Shown: one piece after another, positions 7,228-15,671 of the stretch
How positions within the stretch are numbered: the stretch's first letter is position 1
Layout of the letters: each line of letters begins with the position of its first letter
From: Baffinella frigidus
Taxonomy: Eukaryota > Cryptophyceae > Cryptomonadales > Baffinellaceae
DNA: 16,741 nucleotides
Assembly (NCBI GenBank): GCA_026770585.1
Contig: MU646567.1
Span: forward strand, 262,058-278,798
Reading direction: 5' to 3'
The notes under the pieces: generated by a model
Databases searched by the model: none
What the model saw: the letters and a program-made list of their open reading frames with translations, nothing else
What the model was told of the DNA's origin: nothing
Position numbers and translations under genes: made by a program

Positions 7228-9064
7228 TGCTCATCGGCCACACTACATTCCAGGACACCTGACGCTTTGAGCCTCGATCCCAAATGCCGCCAAGATATGG
7301 AAGACAAACTGGCACCTCCCCAGCCTGTTTCATTTCCCGACAACAAACTTGCAGGTGTGAGACCGATTTTTGGCCTCTCGTCTGCCAGACTATCTGTTGG
7401 CGACTCAGGGAACTCGCGGCTCAGCAACGCTTTGTATTACACTTGTACATACAAACTCACACACCCTATCCTGACATGGCACACGCACAGCACACAGCGC
7501 ATCCGCGCCGTCTCTCAGCCCTCGTCTCTCACGCGAAGCGCTGGCGCGCAAGCGGGCTGCTCGGCCCCGCGCTCTCGCCCTACGACGATCGCGGGGAGGA
7601 CATGCAGCGCGCAAAGGAGCGTTCAGCGTCAGCGAGGACCGCGAGGAGGCGGCGCTCGCGGTGCTCGAAGCGGTGCTCGAAGCGCTCATCCTCGACGTCG
7701 GCGGCGCTGCCCCTACGTGGTGTGGCCGACCGCACAAACTCATCGCGCTGCGCCGCCGCCGGCGAGTGCACCGCGCCCTCGGCATCGCACGGAGCGTCCT
7801 CAGGGTCCTCCTCTTCCTCGTCCTCTGCTGCGGAGTCGAGCGGCTGCATCTCAAGGGCCACGCATCGCTCGCCGCTTTCGATGCGCAGGGTGGCACGCAC
7901 AATCAGCCAGATCTCCTGTCCGCTCTTGTGGTAGAGGGGCAGCCATGAGGGCGAGGATGTTGCAGGTGTCGCCTTGGCCAGCAGCTTCGTCACCGTTGAG
8001 AGCGCCGACTTGGGCCCACAGACTATCTGGAGCGATTTCCCTCGGATTTCTTGGCGCGAGAAGCCCATGAGGCGCAGCCACCGCGTGTCGGCGCTGATGA
8101 TGGGCATCTCAGCCGTGTCCCCAACTACGACCCGCTTCCACGTGACTCGCGCGGCACCACCCGACGCAGATGCTACCGCAGGAGCAGCCTTTGTCGCAGC
8201 GCCCTCGTCCACTGCCGCCTCGTTGCAGCACGCGTGGGCAGCTGAAACCACGGTTCCTGCACGGGAGAGCGGTCCTTCGTACTTCCGCCCAGGCGGCGAC
8301 CGAAGCGCGAGCAGCGCCTTCTCGTCGAATAGACGCTGAGCATCAGACCCATCCGCAACGTCATCTGACTGCTCGCAGTGGCGCGAGCTGCTGCTCGGGT
8401 CCTTGTGGTTCTCCTGCAATGTGAGCGCCTGGAGCTTGCGGTCAAGCTCTGTCATGCACGTGGTGTTTTGCTCCTCCGCCCAGGCCATCTTGTTCAGTCC
8501 CACACCTCCTCCACTCACCGACATCGTCTTCTCGCCGAACAGGCAGCGCGTCTTTGGGCACATCAGTGAAAGATCTGCTGAGCACAACCTGAGCACAAGA
8601 CACAACGTCCCCACTTTTTGATCATGGAGCTTATTCGATGGTTCCGACGAGGCGGATCGATTCGGGAGATTACAAAAACGTATCTGAGCCGAGGTCATCT
8701 TTGGGGCGTCCTGGACACACTCGATTCCCCCCCTTTTCTGGCCAGAAACGGCCAAATAGAAACCCCGATGACACAAGTATTGATGACACCCCGATTGCCC
8801 GATTTGATTTTACTGGAGGGTTGACTCTCTTATCTTGCAAATTATCTGTTGACCCTCCTATTTTTGCCGGATCGAATGTTCTGGAAGCCGACTGAAGCTA
8901 TCTCGTCCATGTCATCAACCAGTCACGATGAGTCATCAACACTCGATTTCGCGAAACGACGCGAATTTAAAGTCGCGCGGCGTTAAGTCGTTTCACGCGG
9001 CGTACCAATCGTAAGTCGTGATCGCGGCCCTAAGTGACACCTGTGGTCAAACGCTTAGATGGAC
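7228..9064 (-). repeat. Left arm of a large inverted duplication
   Basis: Homologous, in inverted orientation, to 13328-15110. The core 7330-8575 is nearly identical to 13745-14993. The outer portions align only in blocks: CGGCTTCCAGAACATTCGAT with its continuation to AAAATAGGA, GGGGAATCGAGTGTGTCC, and CATCTAAGCGTTT with CCACAGG at the loop-side edge. The other edge, GTAGTGTGGCCGATGAG on the minus strand, matches GTAGTGTGACCGACGAG at 15095-15110. The arm contains the complete PAS gene. Confidence 0.88.
7580..8563 (-). CDS. PAS-domain protein, left copy
   Basis: Predicted 327-residue protein with a single PAS (sensor/interaction) fold at about residues 145-243. Visible signatures are WLRLMGFSRQEIRGKS (162-177), the GP at 183-184, and LYHKSGQEIWLIV (210-222), the usual last PAS strands. 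The rest is low complexity: a Ser/Ala-rich N-terminal third, an acidic run near 247-256, and a charged helix-like C-terminus with a doubled FEHR. There is no kinase, DNA-binding or membrane segment. PAS domains bind cofactors or partner proteins, but the ligand cannot be read here. The open frame continues 71 codons upstream to 8776. I chose the Met at 8563 because the other copy shares homology only from just before this point and has the same length. Met14 and Met26 (the latter with A at -3 and G at +4) are alternative starts. Whether it is expressed is unknown. Confidence 0.75.
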   Translation of the reverse strand: MCPKTRCLFGEKTMSVSGGGVGLNKMAWAEEQNTTCMTELDRKLQALTLQENHKDPSSSSRHCEQSDDVADGSDAQRLFDEKALLALRSPPGRKYEGPLSRAGTVVSAAHACCNEAAVDEGAATKAAPAVASASGGAARVTWKRVVVGDTAEMPIISADTRWLRLMGFSRQEIRGKSLQIVCGPKSALSTVTKLLAKATPATSSPSWLPLYHKSGQEIWLIVRATLRIESGERCVALEMQPLDSAAEDEEEEDPEDAPCDAEGAVHSPAAAQRDEFVRSATPRRGSAADVEDERFEHRFEHRERRLLAVLADAERSFARCMSSPRSS

Positions 9065-9098
9065 TCGTACTCGTACCCCTGGGTAATACTCAACGAAA

Positions 9099-9133
9099 CC
9101 CCCCCCCCACCCCCCCACCCCTCCCCCCCCCAG
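9099..9133. repeat. Poly-C tract
   Basis: A run of C residues broken by single A or T. It lies just outside the loop-side edge of the left arm. Confidence 0.95.
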
Positions 9134-9272
9134 CTCAACTAGATCTACGTAGAGAGCTGGGTCGGACAGGTGATCAGCCTCGGTGTGAGGCTCGTGAACT
9201 GTCTGACCAAGGCTGCACAGAAGGGCTTTCCCCAACAGAGCCGCCCTGTATCCCCTCTTCACGAGCCTCTGC

Positions 9273-9390
9273 ACTGGAGAGCTACACGCGATCCGAAAGC
9301 AAAAATGCTTTCTCTGCAGATCCCTTCTACGGAACGGCGTGTCGTTGGCATATGTTGGGGGCATTTAAAACCTAAAGGACCTGAAGGATC
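9273..9390 (+). repeat. Dispersed repeat (GATCCGAAAG...CCTAAA family), copy 3
   Basis: ACGCGATCCGAAAGCAAAAA, CTTTCTCTGCAGATCCC, ACGGCGTGTCGTTGGCATAT and the AACCTAAAGGACCTGAAGG tail match 3936-4050 closely and 6811-6919 in reverse. Confidence 0.82.
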
Positions 9391-10047
9391 TCACATCGCA
9401 ACGTGGGGGCCTAGGTGGTGGAGGGGTTTCTCTGCTCTCCTTGCGATGCCCGCAAGGTGAGTGGTCCACACACTTTTTGCCCGGCCCGCCATCCGCTCGT
9501 AAGGAGGTGCACGGGGCAACTGTGTGTGGAGTAGGTGGAGGCCCACGCAGATACTCGCGGGTGCTCTGCGGGAAAAACCAGGGGGTGGCACGCTGACCGG
9601 GCAACCGGGTTGCGGCGAATAGCTCCTTGGTGGATCCCTCATTATGGGCAGTGGCAGTTACTTGCCTTAGACTTCGACAGGTGATAACGCGAATTCGGAG
9701 TCTAAGCTCGCCTCATTTCTGCGCCGTGCATTTCTCTTTCCAATAAATTCAATAAGTGTCAATAAGTGGGTGATGTGTACATTGTGGGTCGGAAAGGCAA
9801 AAAAACTCGAAACGCCAGGAATTTTGACCATTTTGGTCGATTTGGCCTCTGACAGCTGTTCCAGCATTGCCAGGACGCCATCTTGCATGCCGCTTCACAA
9901 ACCTACCGCGTGAAAGTACGGGAACAGCCGCAAACTGTGCCCCCTCCCCCAGTCATCCACTGCGGAAAAGGGTCCACGATGCATTGATTGACCACTCAAA
10001 AATTCGGGGTTTAGGGTTCAAGAAAGTGCCGCCCTCCCCCCGGACCG
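9391..10047. other. No gene recognised
   Basis: Mixed sequence with overlapping short frames on both strands. A minus-strand frame of 73 codons (9667-9888, with LAMLEQLSEAKST and FPTHNVHITHLLTLIEF) has protein-like composition but no recognisable family or start context. I do not call it. Confidence 0.5.
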
Positions 10048-10049
10048 TA

Positions 10050-10102
10050 CAGGTGTACCTTGCTCATAAGAAAGCACCGCCCCCTAGTACCCTTCGGTAG
10101 GA
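10050..10102. mobile_element. Fragment of the CAGGGGTACC palindrome family
   Basis: CAGGTGTACCTTGCTCATAA and then GAAAGCACCGCCCCCTAG matches the left half of the elements at 15113 and 15850 with several substitutions. It is preceded by GTA. The right half is missing. Confidence 0.7.
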
Positions 10103-10168
10103 TTTAAACTCTCAAACCCCGATATCTCAACGCTACACCTCAAAATTGTTCACTGTTCATGCTGTACG

Positions 10169-10274
10169 GTATCCCTCAAGTGGCGAGTAGGCCCATTCGC
10201 CCTACGGTAGGGCCCTAGGACCTGCCTATGGCGAGTTAGGCCGATTAATCGCCCGTTCGCCACTTAAGGGATAC
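10169..10274. mobile_element. Palindromic element (TATCCCTTAAGTGGCGA family), copy 1
   Basis: The termini are GTATCCCTCAAGTGGCGA and CGCCACTTAAGGGATAC. The interior contains CCTACGGTAGGGCCCTAGG. CGG flanks both TATCCC and GGGATA, a possible 3-bp duplication. A nearly full-length relative is at 16396-16499 and a partial one at 16678-16741. It is non-coding. Confidence 0.8.
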
Positions 10275-10617
10275 GGTTGTGGAATGAGGGTTTAGGGTCA
10301 CGGTGAGCGGTTGAGGCTTAAGTGTGAAGGGTTCAGGGCTTATGGTTTAGGGTTCAGAGGATATAGTGTTCAGGGTTTGGGATTTCAGGTCCAGAGTTTG
10401 GTGTTTAGGGTTTATTGTTTGTGGTTTGGAGTTTGTTGTGTAGGGTTTAAGTCCAAGGGTTCAGGGTCAATGGTCGATGGTTTTGGTTCTGGTGTTTAGT
10501 GTTGAGGTTTGAGGGTTCAGCCTTCAGTGTTCAGGATTGAAGAATTCAGAGTTGAGACTTCAGGGTTCAGGGTGTACAGTTCAGTGTTCAGGGTTCAGGG
10601 CTTAGTACTTAGGGTTC
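10275..10617. repeat. Degenerate TTTAGGG-like array
   Basis: GGGTTTAGGG, GGGTTCAGGG and GTGTTCAGGG variants, more eroded than at 6042-6745. The translated frames rich in FRVQGLVFRV-type text are artefacts of the repeat. Confidence 0.85.
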
Positions 10618-10631
10618 ACCCCAGAAACTTT

Positions 10632-10652
10632 CAGGGGTACCTCTTTCACAAG
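10632..10652. mobile_element. Terminal fragment of the CAGGGGTACC family
   Basis: CAGGGGTACCTCTTTCACAA matches the terminus of the elements near 15113 and lies in the middle of telomere-like sequence. Only the end is recognisable. Confidence 0.55.
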
Positions 10653-10665
10653 ACACTAGGGTTGT

Positions 10666-10780
10666 GTCTCGAAAGAATCCTCGAGACTCGAGAAGTGGAT
10701 AAACGGCTTCGAGAAGCGAGGATCGAGACGCGAGAAATCTCGAGACTCGAGAAATTGTTCGAGAACTGAGCATTTTCGAG
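10666..10780. repeat. CTCGAGA-type tandem repeat
   Basis: Many overlapping copies of TCGAGACTCGAGAA and CGAGAAGCGAG, with palindromic XhoI-like CTCGAG cores. It is a minisatellite that can self-pair extensively. Confidence 0.85.
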
Positions 10781-10785
10781 AAATG

Positions 10786-10848
10786 CTTCTCCCCGGATGG
10801 GAAGGGCCCTATGGTGGTCCTTCTCCCCGGACGGGAAGGGCCTTATGG
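10786..10848. repeat. Two-copy direct repeat, 29-bp unit
   Basis: CTTCTCCCCGGATGGGAAGG, then GCCCTATGG, is repeated as CTTCTCCCCGGACGGGAAGG, then GCCTTATGG. The copies differ at two positions and are separated by TGGTC. Confidence 0.85.
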
Positions 10849-10939
10849 AAGACACGCCACGCCCTAGTACTGTACGGAATGTTTCATCCTAAAGCCCTAA
10901 CGCCTGAACCCTACATCGAAAGGGTTTTCTCTTTTCGTT

Positions 10940-11485
10940 GCACGGTGTACAGTTTCACATTTAGTGTTTGGGGTTACGGTGTGCGAGTCAGGGTTAAGTG
11001 TTTGGTGTCAATGGTCTATGGTTTCGGGTGAGGGTACAGGGTTTTGTGATAAGGGTTCAGGATTTGAGTTTCTGGGTTCATGATTCGCGGTCAATGTTCA
11101 GTGTTTAGGGCCTAGGGTTGAGGGTCAAAGGGTGAAGGGTTTTGGGTTTAGGATTCACAGTTTAGGGATCAGGGTTGAGTGGGGTGTATTTAGTGTTTAG
11201 AGTCATGATTCATGATTTACGCTTCAGGGTTCAGGGTTCAGGGTCAAGGATTCAGGGTTATAGTTTAGGATTTAAGGTTTCGGTTTCAGCGTTTTGGCGT
11301 TCGGTTTTGGGGTTTAGGGTTCAGCATGTAGGGTTGAGGGTATAGGGTTGAGGTTCATGGCATCACAACGCGCCCCCCGTCAGGACCCTACAGGGGCACC
11401 TTGGTTTTAGGGTTTAGTGTTCAGGGTGTAGGGTTCAGGATTTAGGATGCAGTGTTTAGGGCTGAGGGTTCAGAGTTATGGATTT
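10940..11485. repeat. Degenerate TTTAGGG-like array
   Basis: Strongly eroded TTTAGGG/TTCAGGG sequence. It is interrupted at 11391-11405 by a short CAGGGGCACCTTGGT terminus of the CAGGGGTACC family, preceded by TA. Confidence 0.82.
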
Positions 11486-11884
11486 GTGGCTCAGGTGCAA
11501 TAGGCGTCTTATGGGCAGTTTTCGTAAGCGTATCGTATCGAAAGCTGAAGCGGATTATTCTCTAGTTTCTGTCTTATTTTTCACTCAACCATATAAAAAA
11601 AATGGACGTGAAGTCCGCCAATTTGTTCAGTGAACGAGGGGTGAATCTGTCCAGACTTCACAAAAATCGCCCTTCTATTGGCTATGTCTAAGACATTTCA
11701 GGGTGCACAGGACCCTAGGGGTTGCTGCTGAGCGAGGTGAATGCGAACCCTGTACATGAATCATAGCCCCTACAGGGATACCTCGTTCACAAGAAACCAC
11801 TTGCAAAGACACCGCACGAGATCTGCACTGCGTTTCTGTTGATTCCGAGTTTGGTTGCTGTTAAGACAAAGGAACCGAACAGAT
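11486..11884. other. No gene; one palindrome-family fragment
   Basis: Mixed sequence. At 11773-11800 a diverged terminus reads CAGGGATACCTCGTTCACAA and then GAAACCAC, preceded by TA. Nothing else is recognised. Confidence 0.6.
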
Positions 11885-12005
11885 GTGAGGGTGAGGGGTG
11901 AGGGGTGAAGGGTGAGGGGTTAGTGGTGACTGGAGTACATGAAGGGAGAGGGGGGTGGGGTTGAGAGGAGAGGTGTGAAGGGTGAAGGGTGAGGGGCGAG
12001 CAGGG
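11885..12005. repeat. G-rich minisatellite, GGTGAGGG unit
   Basis: GGGTGAGGGGTGAGGGGTG with GAAGGGTGAGG variants. It has several close runs of three or four G on this strand, so a four-stranded fold is possible in principle. Confidence 0.85.
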
Positions 12006-12455
12006 GTGGTGGGTGGGGAAAAATCCAGAAGAAGAAAACAAAGAAAAACTTGTCAGTTTTTTGCCACCAAAAAATCGAGAAAAAAATCTCCGCAAGTGAA
12101 AATGGTCAGTTTTTTCACAACCCAAAATCCGATCTATTCTGGTCATTCTGAGGGGGGGTAAGCCATTTTGGGCCCATTTTTTTCCAAATTGAGTGTGTAT
12201 ATTGAGGGTGGCCATTTGAGCCATTTGTGCCTTTTAGGGTAGGGTAACGTGACCAAACCCCATACAAAAAAACGGGCGGGTATTCTCGTGTACACATTGT
12301 GGGTGGTATACATGTTACGGTTGTGCATCTTAGGGTAGGGTGACTGTAACGAGTGGCCTCCGGGCCAGGCCCCAGGCCTGGGTGGGTCGGGTCGGGGAAT
12401 TGTCGGGGACCTCATCCGTAGATTGTTCCCATCTCGTCAAGAGTGAGGTGGGCGT
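12006..12455. other. No gene; duplicated TTTAGGGTAGGGT motif
   Basis: TTTTAGGGTAGGGTAACGTG (about 12232) and CTTAGGGTAGGGTGACTGTA (about 12329) are similar short blocks. Frames on the minus strand overlap this repeat and have no known domain. Confidence 0.55.
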
Positions 12456-12596
12456 GGAAAACTTGGCCGATTTCAACGAGAAATGTTTTCAGAATTTGTA
12501 CCAGAATCGTTTAGATGGACCGGTTTCATGTCACGTCCTGGTGCAAAAGCTCTGAATTTCTGAAAATATTTCTCGTTAAAATCGGCCAAGTTTTCC
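12456..12596. repeat. 141-bp hairpin element
   Basis: GGAAAACTTGGCCGATTT at the left end pairs with AAATCGGCCAAGTTTTCC at the right end, and the arms continue inward through CGAGAAAT and TTCAGAA. The interior has TTTGTACCAGAATCGTTTAG and then ATGGACCGG, a motif shared with 303-419. Confidence 0.82.
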
Positions 12597-13018
12597 CGCA
12601 AGCGCTCTAGCTGTGCCTCAGGCTACCAAATTGGTGAGCCCGGGCAGTTGCGTCAACCCTCTGGAACTAATTTAAGAAAACAGACACCGGCCGATGTCGG
12701 AGGACCCGTGTTCTTATGACAGCCCAGATACCCCTTGGTAGGGTCTAGCTCTGTCTCAGTCTAGGATTCCTAAGTTGACGGATTTGTACCGGTCATTCTT
12801 CGGATGTCTGCACACGAGCACACACACTCGTGCTCGCGTTCTGATTCAGGCAGCCTTTGACCAGGGGGGGGGGGTAAGGGAGAATGGCGTAAAGCCTCCT
12901 TTACGTAGGTCCTTCAGGTTTTCATTGCTCCTCCCAACCCCTAGAGATCAAGCCCAGGGGCACAAGTGTCTTCTAACGTTGATTTCGTAACTCGTTAGGT
13001 CCTCGTTAGGACCGTCCT
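12597..13018. other. No gene recognised
   Basis: Mixed sequence with a poly-G run near 12865. TAGGTCCTTCAGGTTTTCAT near 12906 resembles the tail of the dispersed repeat at 3936, inverted. No supportable coding frame. Confidence 0.55.
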
Positions 13019-13180
13019 ACGCAAGCTTCCAGCCCTGATGGGCTTTTTGGGACCTGAAGCGGATCAAATCCCCTCTACACTCACCCCCTTTTCAGACTTT
13101 GAAACATTTTAGGCCTCGAAAAGGGATTTGATCCGCTTCAGGGCCGCCCAGAAAAGCCCTCCAGGGCTGGAAGCTTGCGT
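13019..13180. repeat. 162-bp hairpin element
   Basis: ACGCAAGCTTCCAGCCCT is mirrored by AGGGCTGGAAGCTTGCGT. Further in, TGAAGCGGATCAAATCCC pairs with GGGATTTGATCCGCTTCA. Two well-paired blocks are separated by a few mismatches, with a loop of about 55 bp. It lies about 150 bp outside the right arm of the large inverted duplication. Confidence 0.85.
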
Positions 13181-13327
13181 GACGAAAACGTTTTAGACCG
13201 AGGCCGCTACGAGCCTCGTACCGAGCGAGGACGGGACATGATTTTAAAAACTTTAACTCAACAGCGGCAACTTCAGTCACGCCCGCAGGAGGCCGGCGAA
13301 AAGGGGCCGCCGAACACGAGAGGTGGC

Positions 13328-15110
13328 ATCTACGTCCATCTAAGCGTTTTACCACAGGTTTCACTCAACCCGGCAGGGCGGATCTCACGACCGAAAACCG
13401 CATGACTGTAAAATCGCGTCGTTTCGAGAAATCGGGGGTTGATGCGATGGCTCGCGCCGGCTTCCAGAACATTCGATCCGGCAAAAATAGGAAGCTCACG
13501 AGGATTGTCGTAGGTTGAAATTCGGAAATAAGAGAGTCAACCCCGTTGTGAAAACAGGAGGGGTTTATTTCTGAAGAAGGCAGGCCGAAAAAGGGGGAAT
13601 CGAGTGTGTCCAGGAAGCCCGAACGATGACAGCTGAGAAGGTTTTGTAGCACTCTCCTGATTCGATCCGCCCAAGAAAAAAATACCCCTTGATCCGCCCC
13701 GTCGGAATCACCACCATCTACCAAACAGGAATCTTGGCTCGGCGGATCTTTCACTGATGTGCCCAGAGACGCGCTGCCTGTTCGGTGAGAAGACGATGTC
13801 GGGGAGTGGAGGAGGTGTGGGACTGAACAAGATGGCCTGGGCGGAGGAGCAAAACATCACGTGCATGGCAGAGCTTGACCGCAAGCTCCAGGCGCTCACA
13901 TTGCAGGAGAACCACAAGGACCCGAGCAGCAGCTCGCGCCACTGCGAGCAGTCAGATGACGTTGCGGATGGGTCTGATGCTCAGCGTCTATTCGACGAGA
14001 AGGCGCTGCTCGCGCTTCGGGCGCCGCCTGGGCGGAAGTACGAAGGACCGCTCTCCCGTGCAGGAACCGTGGTTTCAGCTGCCCACGCGTGCTGCAACGA
14101 GGCGGCAGTGGACGAGGGCGCTGCGACAAAGGCTGCTCCTGCGGTAGCATCTGCGTCGGGTGGTGCCGCGCGAGTCACGTGGAAGCGGGTCGTAGTTGGG
14201 GACACGGCTGAGATGCCCATCATCAGCGCCGACACGCGGTGGCTGCGCCTCATGGGCCTCTCGCGCCAAGAAATCCGAGGGAAATCGCTCCAGATAGTCT
14301 GTGGGCCCAAGTCGGCGCTCTCAACGGTGACGAAGCTGCTGGCCAAGGCGACACCTGCAACATCCTCGCCCTCATGGCTGCCCCTCTACCACAAGAGCGG
14401 ACAGGAGATCTGGCTGATTGTGCGTGCCACCCTGCGCATCGAAAGCGGCGAGCGATGCGTGGCCCTTGAGATGCAGCCGCTCGACCCCGCAGCAAAGGAC
14501 GAGGAAGAGGAGGACCCTGAGGACGCCCCGCGCGATGCCGAGGGCGCGGCGCACTCGCCGGCGGCGGCGCAGCGCGATGAGTTTGTGCGGTCGGCCACAC
14601 CACGTAGGGGCAGCGCCGCCGACGTCGAGGACCAGCGCTTCGAGCACCGCTTCGAGCACCGCGAGCGCCGCCTCCTCGCGGTCCTCGCTGACGCTGAACG
14701 CTCCTTTGCGCGCTGCATGTCCTCCCCGCGATCGTCGTAGGGCGAGAGCGCGGGGCCGAGCAGCCCGCTTGCGCGCCAGCGCTTCGCGTGAGAGACGAGG
14801 GCTGAGAGACGGCGCGGATGCGCTGTGTGCTGTGCGTGTGCCATGTCAGGATAGGGTGTGTGAGTTTGTATGTACAAGTGTAATACAAAGCGTTGCTGAG
14901 CCGCTGCGAGTTCCCTGAGTCGCCAACAGATAGTCTGGCAGACGAGAGGCCAAAAATCGGTCTCACACCTGCAAGTTTGTTGTCGGGAAATGATGCAGGC
15001 TGGGGAGATGGGGTGCCAGTTTGTCTACCATATTTTTGCGACGTTGAGAATCGAGGCTCGAAGCGACAGGAGTTAGGTTCCAAGCCATAGGACGTAGTGT
15101 GACCGACGAG
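13328..15110 (+). repeat. Right arm of a large inverted duplication
   Basis: The inverted counterpart of 7228-9064. The identity is very high from 13745 to 14993 and patchy outside, with gaps and substitutions in the upstream 400 bp. The distal edge at about 15110 is abutted directly by a CAGGGGTACC palindrome. Confidence 0.88.
13757..14740 (+). CDS. PAS-domain protein, right copy
   Basis: 327 residues, the same length as the left copy with no indels. By hand alignment it differs at residues 4, 16, 34, 38, 89, 168, 244, 247, 259, 265 and 293, plus three silent base changes. The PAS domain is at about 145-243 with WLRLMGLSRQEIRGKS and WLPLYHKSGQEIW. The segment G175-KSLQIVC-G183 aligns with the LOV flavin-cysteine motif, but Leu178 occupies the position of the reactive cysteine. 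A LOV-type photocycle is therefore not expected. The low-complexity flanks and acidic stretch match those of the left copy. No effector domain, signal peptide or membrane segment is seen. GC-rich third positions create long antisense frames that are not genes. The start at 13757 is the first Met in frame that both copies share. It could encode a small sensor or scaffold protein, or be a degenerating duplicate. Confidence 0.78.
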   Translation: MCPETRCLFGEKTMSGSGGGVGLNKMAWAEEQNITCMAELDRKLQALTLQENHKDPSSSSRHCEQSDDVADGSDAQRLFDEKALLALRAPPGRKYEGPLSRAGTVVSAAHACCNEAAVDEGAATKAAPAVASASGGAARVTWKRVVVGDTAEMPIISADTRWLRLMGLSRQEIRGKSLQIVCGPKSALSTVTKLLAKATPATSSPSWLPLYHKSGQEIWLIVRATLRIESGERCVALEMQPLDPAAKDEEEEDPEDAPRDAEGAAHSPAAAQRDEFVRSATPRRGSAADVEDQRFEHRFEHRERRLLAVLADAERSFARCMSSPRSS

Positions 15111-15112
15111 TA

Positions 15113-15229
15113 CAGGGGTACCTCGCTCATAAGAAACGACCCCCCCCCTAGGATGACCATAGGGCCCTAGGCATAGGCCTACTGTAGGGTCCTAGGGGGG
15201 CGCGGTTTCTTATGAGCGAGGTACCCCTG
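15113..15229. mobile_element. CAGGGGTACC palindromic MITE, 117 bp, TA-flanked
   Basis: Starts CAGGGGTACCTCGCTCATAA and ends with its complement, with about 25 bp of perfect terminal repeat. The interior holds CCTAGG and TAGGGCCCTA words. TA lies on each side (15111-15112 and 15230-15231). The flanks joined without one TA read GACGAG-TA-CCAGCG. That uninterrupted sequence is present on the minus strand at 15561-15574, so this is an insertion with a TA duplication. It has no coding capacity. Confidence 0.88.
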
Positions 15230-15566
15230 TACCAGCGCAGGCTACCAATCAGTTTCTGAGCACCAGCAAAGGCCACCTATCAGTTTATTGAACCTGCATT
15301 TCGGGCCAGTTTATTTGTTGAACAACTGCTGAGGAGGTGGAGAGCGGAGCATGTGCACTCAGAGAACTGCCTACAGGGGTACCTCGCTCATAAGAAACCG
15401 CCCCCCCTAGCTAGGACTCTACAGTAGGGACCATGCCTAGGGCCTTATGGTGGTCCTAGGGGGGGGGGGGGGGGGCTTCTTATGAGCGAGGTACCCCTGT
15501 ACGTGTATCCGCACGCGAGTGACACGAGCCTGGTGCTCAGAAACTGATTGGTAGCCTTCGCTGGTA
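15230..15566. repeat. Inverted 34-bp repeats enclosing another palindrome
   Basis: 15230-15263 (ACCAGCGCAGGCTACCAATC, continuing to TCTGAGCAC) is the reverse complement of 15533-15566 with one mismatch. A related stretch, GCACCAGCAAAGGCTACCAA, occurs near 6950-6970. Sequence homologous to the outer edge of the PAS arms (TCGGCCACACTAC) follows at 15571-15583. Confidence 0.8.
15374..15499. mobile_element. CAGGGGTACC palindromic MITE, 126 bp, TA-flanked
   Basis: Full-length family member with termini CAGGGGTACCTCGCTCATAA and complement. TA is on both sides (15372-15373 and 15500-15501). The right half carries a long G run (about 15458-15475), longer than in sister copies. Confidence 0.87.
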
Positions 15567-15583
15567 CTCGTCGGCCACACTAC

Positions 15584-15671
15584 CTTTAGGTCCTTTAGGT
15601 TCTTCGAGCTCCCAACATAGGCGGACACCGGAACTTATCCTGCAGAAAGGCCATGCTTCCTTTCGGATCAG
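15584..15671 (-). repeat. Dispersed repeat, CCTATGTTGGGAGC variant, inverted
   Basis: The reverse complement of the 4380-4452 type. It has CCTTTAGGTCCTTTAGGTTC, then TTCGAGCTCCCAACATAGG, and ends CTTTCGGATCA, which ties it to the GATCCGAAAG family at 3936 and 9273. Confidence 0.8.

Noticed and set aside
7210-8070. Plus-strand 286-codon open frame over the left PAS gene, and its twin at 14250-15083 minus
   Set aside because: It is the antisense of a GC-rich coding region. Its composition is Arg/Ala/Pro/Ser-rich without domains, while the opposite strand has a recognisable PAS fold.
8564-8776. 71-residue N-terminal extension of the left PAS frame
   Set aside because: The right copy lacks it, and homology in the coding frame begins just before the shared Met at 8563. 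It is probably upstream untranslated sequence that happens to be open.
9667-9888. Minus-strand 73-codon frame
   Set aside because: The composition is acceptable, but there is no recognisable domain, no conserved neighbour and no second copy. Chance is sufficient.
10311-10769. Open frames rich in FRV/GLG repeats
   Set aside because: They are generated by the 7-bp telomere-like repeat read in triplets.
13757-14740. Functional LOV photoreceptor
   Set aside because: The position of the adduct-forming cysteine is leucine, so only a PAS call is supported.
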